Part shown: positions 33,874-43,715 of the stretch, piece after piece
How the letters are laid out: every line of letters begins with the position of its first letter
Numbering within the stretch: the first letter of the stretch is position 1
Origin: Berberis thunbergii
Lineage: Eukaryota; Streptophyta; Magnoliopsida; Ranunculales; Berberidaceae
Assembly (NCBI GenBank): GCA_003290165.1
Contig: QNQO01000555.1
Location: forward strand, 558,001-622,000
Direction: 5' to 3'
Length of the DNA: 64,000 nt
The notes under the pieces: generated by a model
Databases searched by the model: none
Told to the model about the DNA's origin: nothing
What the model saw: only the letters and a program-made list of their open reading frames with translations
Program-made: the position numbers and the translations under genes

Positions 33874-35290
33874 ATGACCGGTGGCGCTGCCATGGACCCT
33901 CAAGTAGATTTGCTTATGACCCAGATGAAATACATGACAAAGATGCTGAAAAAATCACCCAGGAGCACGTTCAGCCAACCGCCTCTATTCCAGCATCGCC
34001 TAAAAAAAATTTTAGTATCTGAAACTCAAGGAAGCGATGAAGCACTAGCAGAACCCCAACAGGTAAACGTCAAAAGCAGCGAGCTCCACCAAGATAAGAC
34101 TCTGCAGTGCGGTGGAACAATTCTTGAGATCCCATTTAGGATCGGAGTCACGGATCCCAATGTACTGTACGAGTTAGTCAAGCCACCATTTTCTGACGCA
34201 CTCATGAAGAACGCAGTGCCAAAAAAGTGCACTCCGCCAAAATTCGAAGTGTATGATGGTACCACCAACCCAACGGACCAGCTAAAACATTTTCACTACA
34301 TGATGGCTCTAAAAGAAACCATGGGGTCGATCTCGTGCAGAACGTTCCCAACCAGCCTCACGTCCACAGTAATTAACTGGTTCAACAGCCTGTCACCGAG
34401 GTTAATAGACTATTTCAGGCTTTAACCACTGCTTTCATTACCAGATTCATTGGGAGCCAATGGATGAGGAAAAGACCCGCTACCTCCTGCACATCCGAAA
34501 GAAGCCCGAAGAAACGATATGGGAGTATGTCACTCGCTTCACCGAGTTAATGATGATTGATGGATGCAGCGACGACACAGCCGCTGCAATTTTTGTCGCC
34601 AGACTAAAGAGGCCCCTTCCTCGATGTCTTTAACTTGGAACCTCCAAAAGGCATGACAGTCCTGCTGAAAATAGCACATAAACATATCTCCCTTGAAGAA
34701 ATTAAAGTTGCGAGAATAAAAATGAGTAGGAGAGGGATAACCATTTGAGAAAATGAGAAAGCAAAGATGAAATAAGGTGAGATGATGGACCACGAGATAA
34801 CAAAAGTCTTTCAAAGAAACATCGGAGCGACGGACATACTAAGTCCAACCAACGAAAATCCAGGAAATCGCAATCGGCGTGACCTAGTCATGAATGAATA
34901 ATCAGCGTAATGAGGAAATAGTACAAACCATATACAACCCTAAAAACAAGCCGAACCGACATCTTAAAACACATATCGAACTGGGAGAATGTCAACTGGC
35001 CAAACAGGATGAAAGGAGACCCGAAAAGACGAGACAAGAGCAAATACTGCTCTTTTCACAAGGATCACATACATGATACCGATGACTGCTAGAAGAAATT
35101 GAGCATTGGATCGAAAGGGGATGACTGGACAAGTTTATTGGCATATCAGACAAACAGTTCAAAGGTAAAGAAAATGCGGACGCTGCAACTGTGGGATCAA
35201 AAGAACGGTCCAGGGAATTGATATATGCTCTACACTGCATTCGCCTCGGTAAAGAAGCACCTCCCACTCAAATAGACCTACATCAAAGTC
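33874..35290 (+). pseudogene. Tat-lineage gag remnant
   Basis: The open part 33874-34425 contains a Tat-type gag: PPFSDALMKNAVP, the PKFEVYDGTTNPTDQLKHF motif and CRTFPTSLTSTVINWFNSL. A frameshift near 34420 moves the continuation to another frame (about 34425-34620, with EETIWEYVTRFTEL and IFVARLKRPLP). Near 35045-35095 a frame reads YCSFHKDHIHDTDDC, the CCHC-like knuckle motif usual for these elements, followed by a degenerate IEHWIERG segment. Several stops intervene. Gag would normally package the RNA. The protease that should follow is not recognisable. Confidence 0.83.
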
Positions 35291-35729
35291 AACACTCTAA
35301 AGGCGGCTACACAAACCAACTCGAAGACTTAGACATCAAATACAAATTCAGCCAAAATTGTTTATGAGGTAATTAACAACGGCAAACTCTATCAGACCCT
35401 AGCAAACAATGCTAAACAGGGAGCAATAACGGTCCAAGCGAATAAGTTCATAAATTAAAAGGAAAAGTATAGGCACAGGTCACCAACGTGAGGATAGACA
35501 TTAGCAACGCAAGAATAAAAGAAGAAACACTCCACAATTTAACATAGCCACTCCAGAAAAACAACCGCTAGAAACGGTCAAAGAATCAATAAAATTTCAT
35601 TTTCGGAATTGACATCCCACAAAGGCGAACAACTTTGTAGGAAAGCTATATGAAATAATCGGCATAAAGAGCTCAAAAGGAATCAAGACACAAGTCGGGT
35701 ATTCACAATAAATTTCTGGTCTGATCAAC
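35291..35729. other. Degenerate internal sequence of the Tat-type element
   Basis: Short frames only. It lies where protease and RT would be expected, but I recognise no motif of either. The deletion of pol probably falls here. Confidence 0.5.
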
Positions 35730-36660
35730 CAAATAAGTAAAAGTTGGACACCTGAGTCAAGCAAACACAGAAGCTTCGAATCGACTGAGGTGTTGAGTTA
35801 ACGAAGTAAAAGTTGGACGAACGAGTCAATTAAAAATGACTTTGGGTGGACTAGAGTGTCACACCAAATAAGTAAAAGTTGGACACCCGAGTCAACTAAA
35901 CACAAAAGCTTTGAATCAACCGAGATGTCGAGTTAACGAAGTAAAAGTTGGGCGAACGAGTCAACAAAGTAAAATTACTTCGGGTCGACTAGAATGTCGC
36001 ACCAAAGAAGTAAAAGTTGGACACCCGAGTCAACTAAACACATAAGCTTCGAATCGACCAAGATGTTGAGTTAACGAAGTAAAAGTTGGAGGAACGAGTC
36101 AACTAAGTAAAAAAATTCGAATCGGCTAGAGTGTCGCACCAAAGAAGTAAAAGTTGGGCACCCAAGTCAAATAAACACATAAACTTCGAATCGACTGAGA
36201 TGTCGAGTTAACGAAGTAAAAGTTGGGCGAAAAAGTCAACTAAGTAAAATGACTTCGGGTAAACTGGAATGTCGCACCAAAGTCGCACCAAAGAAGTAAA
36301 AGTTGGACACCCGAGTCAACTAAACGCGAAAACTTCGAATCGACCAAGATGTCGAGTTAACGAAATAAAAGTTGGACGAACGAGTCAACTAAGTAAAATG
36401 ACTTTGGGTTGACTAGAGTGTCGCACCAAAGAAGTAAAAGTTGGACACCCGAGTCAACTAAACACAAATATTTCAAATCGACCAAAATGTCGAGTCAACG
36501 AAGTAAAAGTTGAGCGAACGGTTCAATTAGACGCAAAAATTTTAAATCGACCGAGAAGTCAAGTTAACGAAGTAAATGATTGAATGAATAAGTCAACAAA
36601 GTAAAACGACTTCGTGTAGACTAAAACATCGAGTCGGCAAAGTAAAGATTGAGCCAATGA
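35730..36660 (+). repeat. Dimeric tandem repeat block, ~69 bp half-units
   Basis: The core AAGTAAAAGTTGG recurs about every 65-75 bp (near 35736, 35806, 35870, 35940, 36006, 36077, 36145, 36216, 36295, 36365, 36434 and 36500, with decayed copies near 36570 and 36640). Two half-unit types alternate: one continues with ACACCCGAGTCAACTAAACAC, the other with GCGAACGAGTCAACTAAGTAAA. Together they give a ~139 bp higher-order unit. The repeat is non-coding. Confidence 0.9.
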
Positions 36661-36928
36661 TTCAAAAAAGTAGAAGACAAGCAAACAAAACAACTTTCCA
36701 CAAAAATTCAGAGACGACAAACACAAGATCAAGACACGCATGCTAAAGCATAATAAAATTCAAATCACCAAACGATTGCTATAGATATGTCTGTGAAACT
36801 TCAAACTCAAACGCAAGTTGTCACGACAATGACAAGCAAACAAAATCGACACAAAGAAAAATAAAGAAGCTAATTCTTGTCACTCATTCAAAACCTATTT
36901 GATTACATTCGAAGGTAGCAATGAAAGA

Positions 36929-39057
36929 CTAAAAGTAAATATCTATAACATCATCAACAATACCATTTGCAGGAGCTGGATCATCAACATGAACTCTATC
37001 TTCAAGAGGAGGAGGAGGCGGTTTTTCAGCCATTAGATCCCCTGGAGGATCTTTGGAACCTTCGTCATCTTCGAAGGTTCTATAGACCAGATGACGATAT
37101 TGAGACAAGTTGACACCAAGACCCTTAATATAATCCAGAAGCTCAGTCTGACCATCAACAATGCGCTGCCAATCTACCACCTCCATAACACAGAGTTTAT
37201 TCTTGACAGAAGCAAGCTCACTTCTTATCGTGATGAGTTGACCCTCCACCTCGGCCAACGACATTTGAGCAACCTCAGCCGCTTTGATCCGTTCAGAGCA
37301 TCGCGCTTTTAACGCATCATACTGATAAAGAACATGAAAAATACCAATAGCAGTAGAACTTCCTCTCCAAAGAAACCATAAGATTGTGATTAACCTGATG
37401 ACTCAAACTCATCACTCCTGCATAGGCAAGATGGGTCATCTTGTTCATTATAAGCCTGACACCATCCTCAAGATGAAGGTTCAGGTTCTACATGGACACT
37501 GAAGCCCTCTCCATCGACTGCTCGTGCCATTCGTTAATCAGCTTATATGCATCATCCTGCTCGCCAAGACGAGAAAATCAGCAAAACTTCCCATCTGATT
37601 TGACTTGAATCTCTTCAGGAGTAGGTTTCTTCCAACTGACCCGCGAATAAACAACACGAGGATCCGATAGTATGGAAGAACCACCACTACCCACAGCCGA
37701 GAAAGAGGAAGGAACTATAGGAGAACCCCCATCCCTTTCTCATCGTTTAGCAGAAACAGAACGAATGACAATCCCAACAAGAGCAGAAGAACTCAAGTAA
37801 GTTGTGGAGGGAGGGATCAACCAGAGGGGAAAAAGAAGGACAAGACTGCAACTCGCAAACTCGATCACGACTGCCAAGCTTCTTAGATTGAACAACAACC
37901 AATTGAAGCATCTTGTCATCTAAGGACCGAGAATCCTCATCAGAACACTTGATAGCGTCAAGACTGCCATAAGCAGAGAAAAACTTATTTTCCCCATCGT
38001 CCAACGGGCTAACGATATCTTTCCCACTCCTCTCCAAAGCCAACGTCATCTCTTCTGCCTCCTGCAGAGAGCAGCGGTCTTCCCTCGAAGGATCTCTATC
38101 AACAAGATTTGAATAAAGAGATGTGCAACGCACATAGTCAATAAGTTGTTTCTTCTTTAGAACACGGTCTAAAGACAAAAACAACTGTTTCAACGGACTA
38201 ACATGCCTCGGTACTTTTCTCTTTCTAGAAGAAGGACCGATAGCACTACGAACAGGAGCAATTAGATCCGTAACACCCGAGCTCACTTTCCGATTAACGA
38301 CAACGTCATCACCGGCAACAATCTGCATGGTCTGCCTCGGTTAATGAAGCCCCTTCGGTCTCATTCATGATGTATAAACCATTGCGCCTTACCATATCAT
38401 CAGTAAGATGGGAGTCCAATGGATCTACCGAAAGCTCTAGGAAGCGCTTGTTGATAACCTGCTCCTCAGCTGTCAATTTCATATTTCGGTGCTTAATAGG
38501 AACTCGAAAAGACCTTACTATCTAAAGACCCGGCAAATTGAAGTAGCCAGAGTGGACGGCCGCATAAAACCAATCCCGCGATTAGCCCCTATTATCATCA
38601 TTGAGATTACTAAAACACGCAGAAGAGTGTAGGAAATAGGGACGATTGGGTTTCACGCTAAACCCCACCAAATAGTGCAAGATTCTAGGGGTTAAAGGGA
38701 TAATAGAAAGAATGGCCCTAGCATACGTGGAAACCATAACTCTCCAACCATTCGGGCCCATCTGAGCAGGAGGAATACCCAAAAAGTCTAGATATGACCA
38801 GAACAACTCCGAAATTGGGAACCGAAGACCAGCATAGAACATGCGAGGATAAAGCGCAATATATCCCTTCCTTGGGTAACAAGGACTGTCATTTTTGCAA
38901 GAAAGAACGATTTCAAGGTCGTCGGGCAAACCATAGTTGGAACAAACACTATCAGAGTAGTCAGTAAAGCTTTGTTTGGGGAAAAATGAGCCTCACAGGT
39001 AGAAAGTTGAATCGTCGACCAACATGTCACCAGCAAACATCGCAAATAGGAAAAAAG
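36929..39057 (-). pseudogene. Antisense ORF (aORF) of a Tat-type retrotransposon, Transposase_28-like
   Basis: Read on the minus strand from about 39057, the frame passes one TGA (about 39000) and reaches the open part 38929-38582. This contains PRMFYAGLRFPISELF and LDFLGIPPAQMGPNGWR, the signature of the plant 'putative gypsy type transposon' domain (PF04195). Further downstream on the same strand are a basic, acidic-patch region (38328-37747, with SSRKRKVPRH as a possible nuclear signal) and a coiled-coil-like C-terminal part (37264-36929, ending with a Pro-rich PPPPP and acidic tail). Shifts and stops separate the three parts. Antisense ORFs of this type are known in the Tat lineage; their role is not established. 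It was probably a protein of several hundred residues. Confidence 0.8.
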
Positions 39058-39091
39058 AGACGAAGAAAGAGGGGCAATAGGGGAGAAGAAA

Positions 39092-42068
39092 TGTAATACC
39101 TGCCTAATTAAATAAATATAAATTTTATTTATTTATTAATTGTGGCATATGTTTTATCTCAATTATTGGGAAAAATATTTGTTTTGTTTGTCATTGCTAA
39201 ATAGAATAAGGTGTGTGTGTGTGTGTGTGTTTAGCCAAAATTTGAAAACCCAAAAAAAATAAGACATTTGCCTTAAATAAACTAATTAGTCATAATCTAA
39301 AAAAAAGGTGCAGATATACTTTATTTAAACCCTAATCATGATGGGTTTTATTCAATTTTCTTGGGCTTGAGTTTGGGCTTTCATGAAAGTAATGGTTAGG
39401 GTATTGGTTAGAGGGAAATAAAGGTTAAAAGAATAAGAGATGAGTGATGGTTGTGTTTAGCCAAATAAATCCTAATTAAAACTCATTTAAGCCCTAGCCT
39501 CCTTTTTTTCTCTCTGGATACACACAGGAGAAAAGAAAAACATACGTTGAAAAAGGTGGGAGGTGTTGAAGGAAGAGATTTGCTCAAATCTTGGAATTCT
39601 TGCAAAAAGAGGTGAGTAAAACTCCATCCCTAGACATTTTGATTTTATTTACATCTTTAATGGAGGAAAAAAAATCGATTTTACATTGTTGGTTTGATTT
39701 ATATCTTTAATGAAAAATCGATTTGAAATCTTGGTTTGATTTAAACCTTAAATGAAAAAAAAAACGAACTGACATCATTGTTCACTGTTCATGTTGATAT
39801 TACTGTTTCTGTTCCCGTTCCCGTTTAACATCACTGTTCACTATTTTGGTTTGACATCACTGTTCATTGTTCCTGTTTGACATCACTGTTTCCTTTTCCT
39901 GTTTGACGTCACCGTTCAAAAAAAAATGAAAGTTATTGTCCTTATAAGGATAGTTTGCATGACATCATATGAGTATGTGGCTATTCCTACTACTCAGTGT
40001 ACATTTTAATATTAGTTCATTTTATTTTATTTTTGATGGAGTAATAGATATTTGTGCATAATAATATTATTTGCTTTATTAATATAACAATCGAGTTTGT
40101 TTGATGTATGGTGTAAATTCCTTTTGGATCATAAATACATTTTGGTTGAACCTACCTCCTGTATTTCAACATTCCTAATTTGCGGTGCAGAAAAAAAAAT
40201 GATGAGAACCCATACTAGTTTTATCCATAGGGGATAATTTATCTTTCCATTGGTGTATAAGGTACATAAAACATGTTTATCAATGTAAGTCACTGTGCAT
40301 GTATTAATTGAAGTTCAATACGGTTGAGTTCCTAACATTTCATTTTTTAGTGTTATGATATCTATTATTTTTATAAGCTTATAATGTTATGAACTGACAG
40401 AGGTATGGACATTGATGCAACTTGATCCTTATGTGATTGGTTTTCTATAAATAAAAAAAAACGACACATAATCTTCTTCCCTGTGATGGGTGAGCGTGGT
40501 CAGGAGTCGTATTGTGAGCTTTCTTCATTCTGCCTTTTATATATATATTTTGTATGAATTTAACAATGTTGAGTTTGTTGATTAGATATGAAATCTTTGA
40601 GTGTCTTTCTGAGAAATGAGTTTGGTTTAATTTTTATATTATATGGTGGATTTTGATGTTTACTGTGTTATGATCATGTTATGTTTTTTTTTCATAGTCA
40701 AGCATATTGTAGGGATACATAGGATTTTAAAATTCGCTTGATGATTAATCTTATTGTAATGTACATAACTTTATTATCTATTTTTTTATTAATAAAGTTT
40801 AATCGTTTTATGACAATATGTATATGGTTATTTCAGACGCATTCTAAGTGTGAGTTTCATTTTACATGTGATATAAGTGACTTGTGCGCGATGTTGTGAA
40901 GTGTATAACTTGAGGCTTGGTAATTATGAAACTGTTGTTTGTTTTCCCAATAGAATGGATGAACATTGTGGTTGATTTGTTGTGGTTGACAAAGCGTCAC
41001 CATAAAAGAGTTTTGAGGTTTTATTTATTTTTTATGCTATTGTCCACAACTCCGAAAAAAAATGTGAAAAGAAAAAAATTGTTGTGTATATAGACTTGCT
41101 TGTATACGTGTGACATAATTATGGGTATGCAGACTTGCTTGTATATCGGTGCACCGTTCCATGCGAGTTCGGTTGTACGTGTAGATTTAGGAAATACTTG
41201 TCATGGATCGAACTACGGGTGAGATGACATGTTCCTCGATGTGGCACCCCACTTGGAACATGTATGCTCCGAGTGGTTTCAAAGGCAAGGGAGACACACT
41301 TGGGTGAGGTGTGTTCGGCACAAGGAGGATAGTGCGATTGTGGAAAAGAAGCGAGATTTCTTTTTTGTGTATGTACATGATTACTTTAAAGGAAGAAACT
41401 AAATGCTCATTCAACCATTGAATGAGAACTACATGTCTTCCTAAAGGTAGAAAATGTGTTTTGTTAATATTTCAATAATAGTCTAATATGACTATGAATT
41501 GTATCATTGTTTGAAAATAAATCACATTTGTTAGGACTGATAACTTAGAAATATTATCTGATTGCTTTTAACTTTTCATGCAGGATGACAAGTCTACTAA
41601 TATTTCTGCAGGTCAGACTTGCCATAGTCAATTTCTATAGTTAGGATGATAACATTTTTGCCTTATTGAGGAACTACCTGTTGGTGTGTTTGTGTATTGT
41701 TTGTGTTTAGCTTGATGTTTATCACGCGCAATTTTATTGATTTTGGGATGAAGATTTCTCACACCAGTTTTATTGCTGATCCAAGTGGGCTTTTGCTTTT
41801 TGGGTACATTCCTTTGGGAATGTAGCCGATTAGCCTTTCAAATTTAGAGATTTTTGGACAGCGTTACTGGAGTTTCATTAGTGGGGCTAGCAACGTCAGA
41901 GTCTCTCCGGGTTAGAGTTTTATTTGTTTCAGTAATTTAATCATGTTTTAGCTGTTGCTGCTATTTGTTTCTGTTGTTATTGAATTTTCACGTCTCGAGT
42001 TTTGGGGAAACGGATAATCCTACGTGGATTTTGGGATTTTCGTTTTCCTCGAAAATTGGGGCGTTACA
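39092..42068 (+). mobile_element. Probable solo LTR (~3 kb) of a large gypsy element, nested
   Basis: The segment starts TGTAATACC and ends GGGGCGTTACA, i.e. TG...CA with short inverted tips. There is no coding region, a (TG)n tract at about 39211-39230 and a leader-like region with splice-donor-like GGTGAGT near 39610. The flanks are AGAAA (39087-39091) and AAAAA (42069-42073), a possible 5-bp duplication with one mismatch. The Tat-element sequence continues on both sides. Long LTRs with such tips are common in Tekay/Del-type chromoviruses, but that assignment is inference. An unrelated non-autonomous element with LTR-type ends is the alternative. Confidence 0.6.
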
Positions 42069-42360
42069 AAAAATGTCACTAACAGCAAAGATGGCGTAAA
42101 GAAAGGAGAAAAAATAGCCACAACACTCTTTATACAATCGGGAAACGAAGATATAGCTCACGGAACAACATACGAGACATAATGGCACCCCAAAACTCCC
42201 AGAAAATGTGCGCGAAAATGAACAGACAACGAAGTAACCGAGACGATTAGCCAACTGAAAGGTTTTAAACATTAAGTTCAGTGCAATAGCGTAATCGAAA
42301 TACCAACTGTCACACAGTTAGTGTATATATGAACATACCCACTAACTAAGGGTGAGTAGT

Positions 42361-42923
42361 TGATGATACATCAAAATAGACCGAACATCGCGGCCGTACA
42401 CGTGGCATAAAAGATCTATCACGAGAATACAACGCCCAATCTATTCGGCTAGCTCATAAAGCTCAGGAAGAATACAACTAACTACTGAGGCCCAGACGAG
42501 GCCTGCCAATGAGGAAATGTAAACAGAGCCTACATCCAGGCCCAAACAAATCAAAGTCCGGATCCTGGACTGACACAAGTTTTCTCATAAATAAGATAGC
42601 GTTGCACCGAAAAGAGTCGTGGAGGGAGTTACGCTTCCTCGAACGCATTTCTATAAAGGAAGAGACTGTTACAAGAAACATCTTCTTCTGATGCACCTCA
42701 CATGCTTAAGTCACGCAAAGAGTTAATCATGACCATTATAAAAGGTAAATGGAATATTCGACAAATGTATGCAACTTTAACTGAGTTTTATTTAGATTTA
42801 CATCATTCTTCCAACAAAATTATTGACTTAAGTATCGGAGTGCCTTCAACTACAAAAAAAATGGTCTCTGACAGTCTAACAATTGTTTTGCAGATCAAAC
42901 TCACATGAGAGCGGTTTTTAGCA
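42361..42923 (+). repeat. 3' LTR of the Tat-type element
   Basis: Counterpart of 33049-33605. It is preceded by the purine-rich AAGGGTGAGTAGT and ends ...TTTTTAGCA. Confidence 0.85.
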
Positions 42924-43013
42924 TAATATCCCTCCTAGCAAATTTGTACTCAATAACAAGTAACAACACAGAATTCACCATTATTTGTGGATGTGGATTG
43001 AAACGAAAAATGA

Positions 43014-43150
43014 GCCTTGCTAGGTACCAAGGGAGAGAGAGTGAGGGAGGCCCAACACCGCCCATCCTCCTCGAGATGTGCATCAACACCCATCTCGATG
43101 AGGATGGGAAGTGTTGGACCTGCCCTCGCTCCCCAGAATCAGGGCAAATC
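43014..43150. mobile_element. Hairpin MITE-like element (divergent member)
   Basis: Arms 43036-43080 and 43088-43132 are complementary, with GTGAGGGAGGCCCAACAC and CATCCTCCTCGAGATG on the left mirrored on the right. The central CTCGAGATGTGCAT is the same as in the other family members. The ends and target duplication could not be fixed. Confidence 0.6.
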
Positions 43151-43177
43151 AAATTATACACGTGCCCTTTAATGTTG

Positions 43178-43291
43178 CAGAAATTCTAGGGAGCGAGGGA
43201 TGGGTGACCCATCCCCCTGGAGATAAGTGAAACTGCTTCGAGATGCGCGAAGTCACTTATCTCGAGAGATACACACATCCCTCGCTTGCTC
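43178..43291. mobile_element. Hairpin MITE, 9-bp target duplication TTAATGTTG
   Basis: TTAATGTTG stands at 43169-43177 and 43292-43300. The 114 bp element begins CAGAAATTCTAGGGAGCGAGG and ends CCTCGCTTGCTC. The inner arms contain AGATAAGTGA...TCACTTATCT and the family's CTTCGAGATGCGCG centre. Confidence 0.7.
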
Positions 43292-43303
43292 TTAATGTTG
43301 AAA

Positions 43304-43480
43304 TAACCTTTCTTAATGTCGAGGAAAGGGGCGAGGAAACCAGCGAGGGGGAGGAGTTTTACCACTCATTTCCCTCGAGATTTGCATTGTTGTGCATCTC
43401 AAGGGTGCAGACACGCATCTCGAAGGGGTGAGCGGTCACACCCTCCCCCTCGCGGGTTTCCTCGCCATTTAGGGGGGTCG
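43304..43480. mobile_element. Hairpin MITE, 9-bp target duplication ATGTTGAAA
   Basis: ATGTTGAAA is at 43295-43303 and 43481-43489. The 177 bp element carries TTAATGTCGAGGAAAGGGG on the left and CCTCGCCATTTAGG on the right. The centre has TCCCTCGAGATTTGCA and GCATCTCGAAGGGG. It ends about 235 bp upstream of the porin start codon. Confidence 0.85.
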
Positions 43481-43715
43481 ATGTTGAAATTAAAAATACA
43501 CGTGGCAGAAAAGTAGAGCTGTACAAGAGATGAAAGAGTGGAGGGCTGAGATTAAAGAGCATCCTCGATCGCTCTCCTCTCCACAAAAGTGTGAAGAAGA
43601 AGAAGAACTGAATTTCTCCAACCATACCAAACCAAACCAAACAATTTATTCTCTTCTCTCTCACTCGGTTTCTCTTGTCTTGGCTGTTAGTTGGATCCAT
43701 TGATCAGAGGAAAAT

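Larger units (their letters stand above)
33049..42923 (+). mobile_element. Ty3/gypsy Tat-lineage derivative without pol
   Basis: LTRs 33049-33605 and 42361-42923 align throughout (both start TGATGATACATCAAAATAGA). A primer-binding-like TTTGGGGTCGTCCGTGGGG follows the 5' LTR (about 33607-33625), resembling the PBS region of Tat/Athila-type elements. Internally there are gag remnants, a block of ~69 bp tandem repeats, an antisense ORF remnant and, nested in it, a ~3 kb probable solo LTR. No protease, RT, RNase H or integrase was found, so this is a deletion derivative dependent on other copies. Additional antisense ORFs and tandem repeats are known from the Tat lineage. No convincing target duplication was seen. 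Confidence 0.82.

Noticed and set aside
35730..36660. Regular repeats with near-constant spacing that could suggest a CRISPR-like array
   Set aside because: The 'spacers' are themselves conserved and alternate between two types, and the block lies inside an LTR retroelement in a plant genome. It is a tandem repeat.
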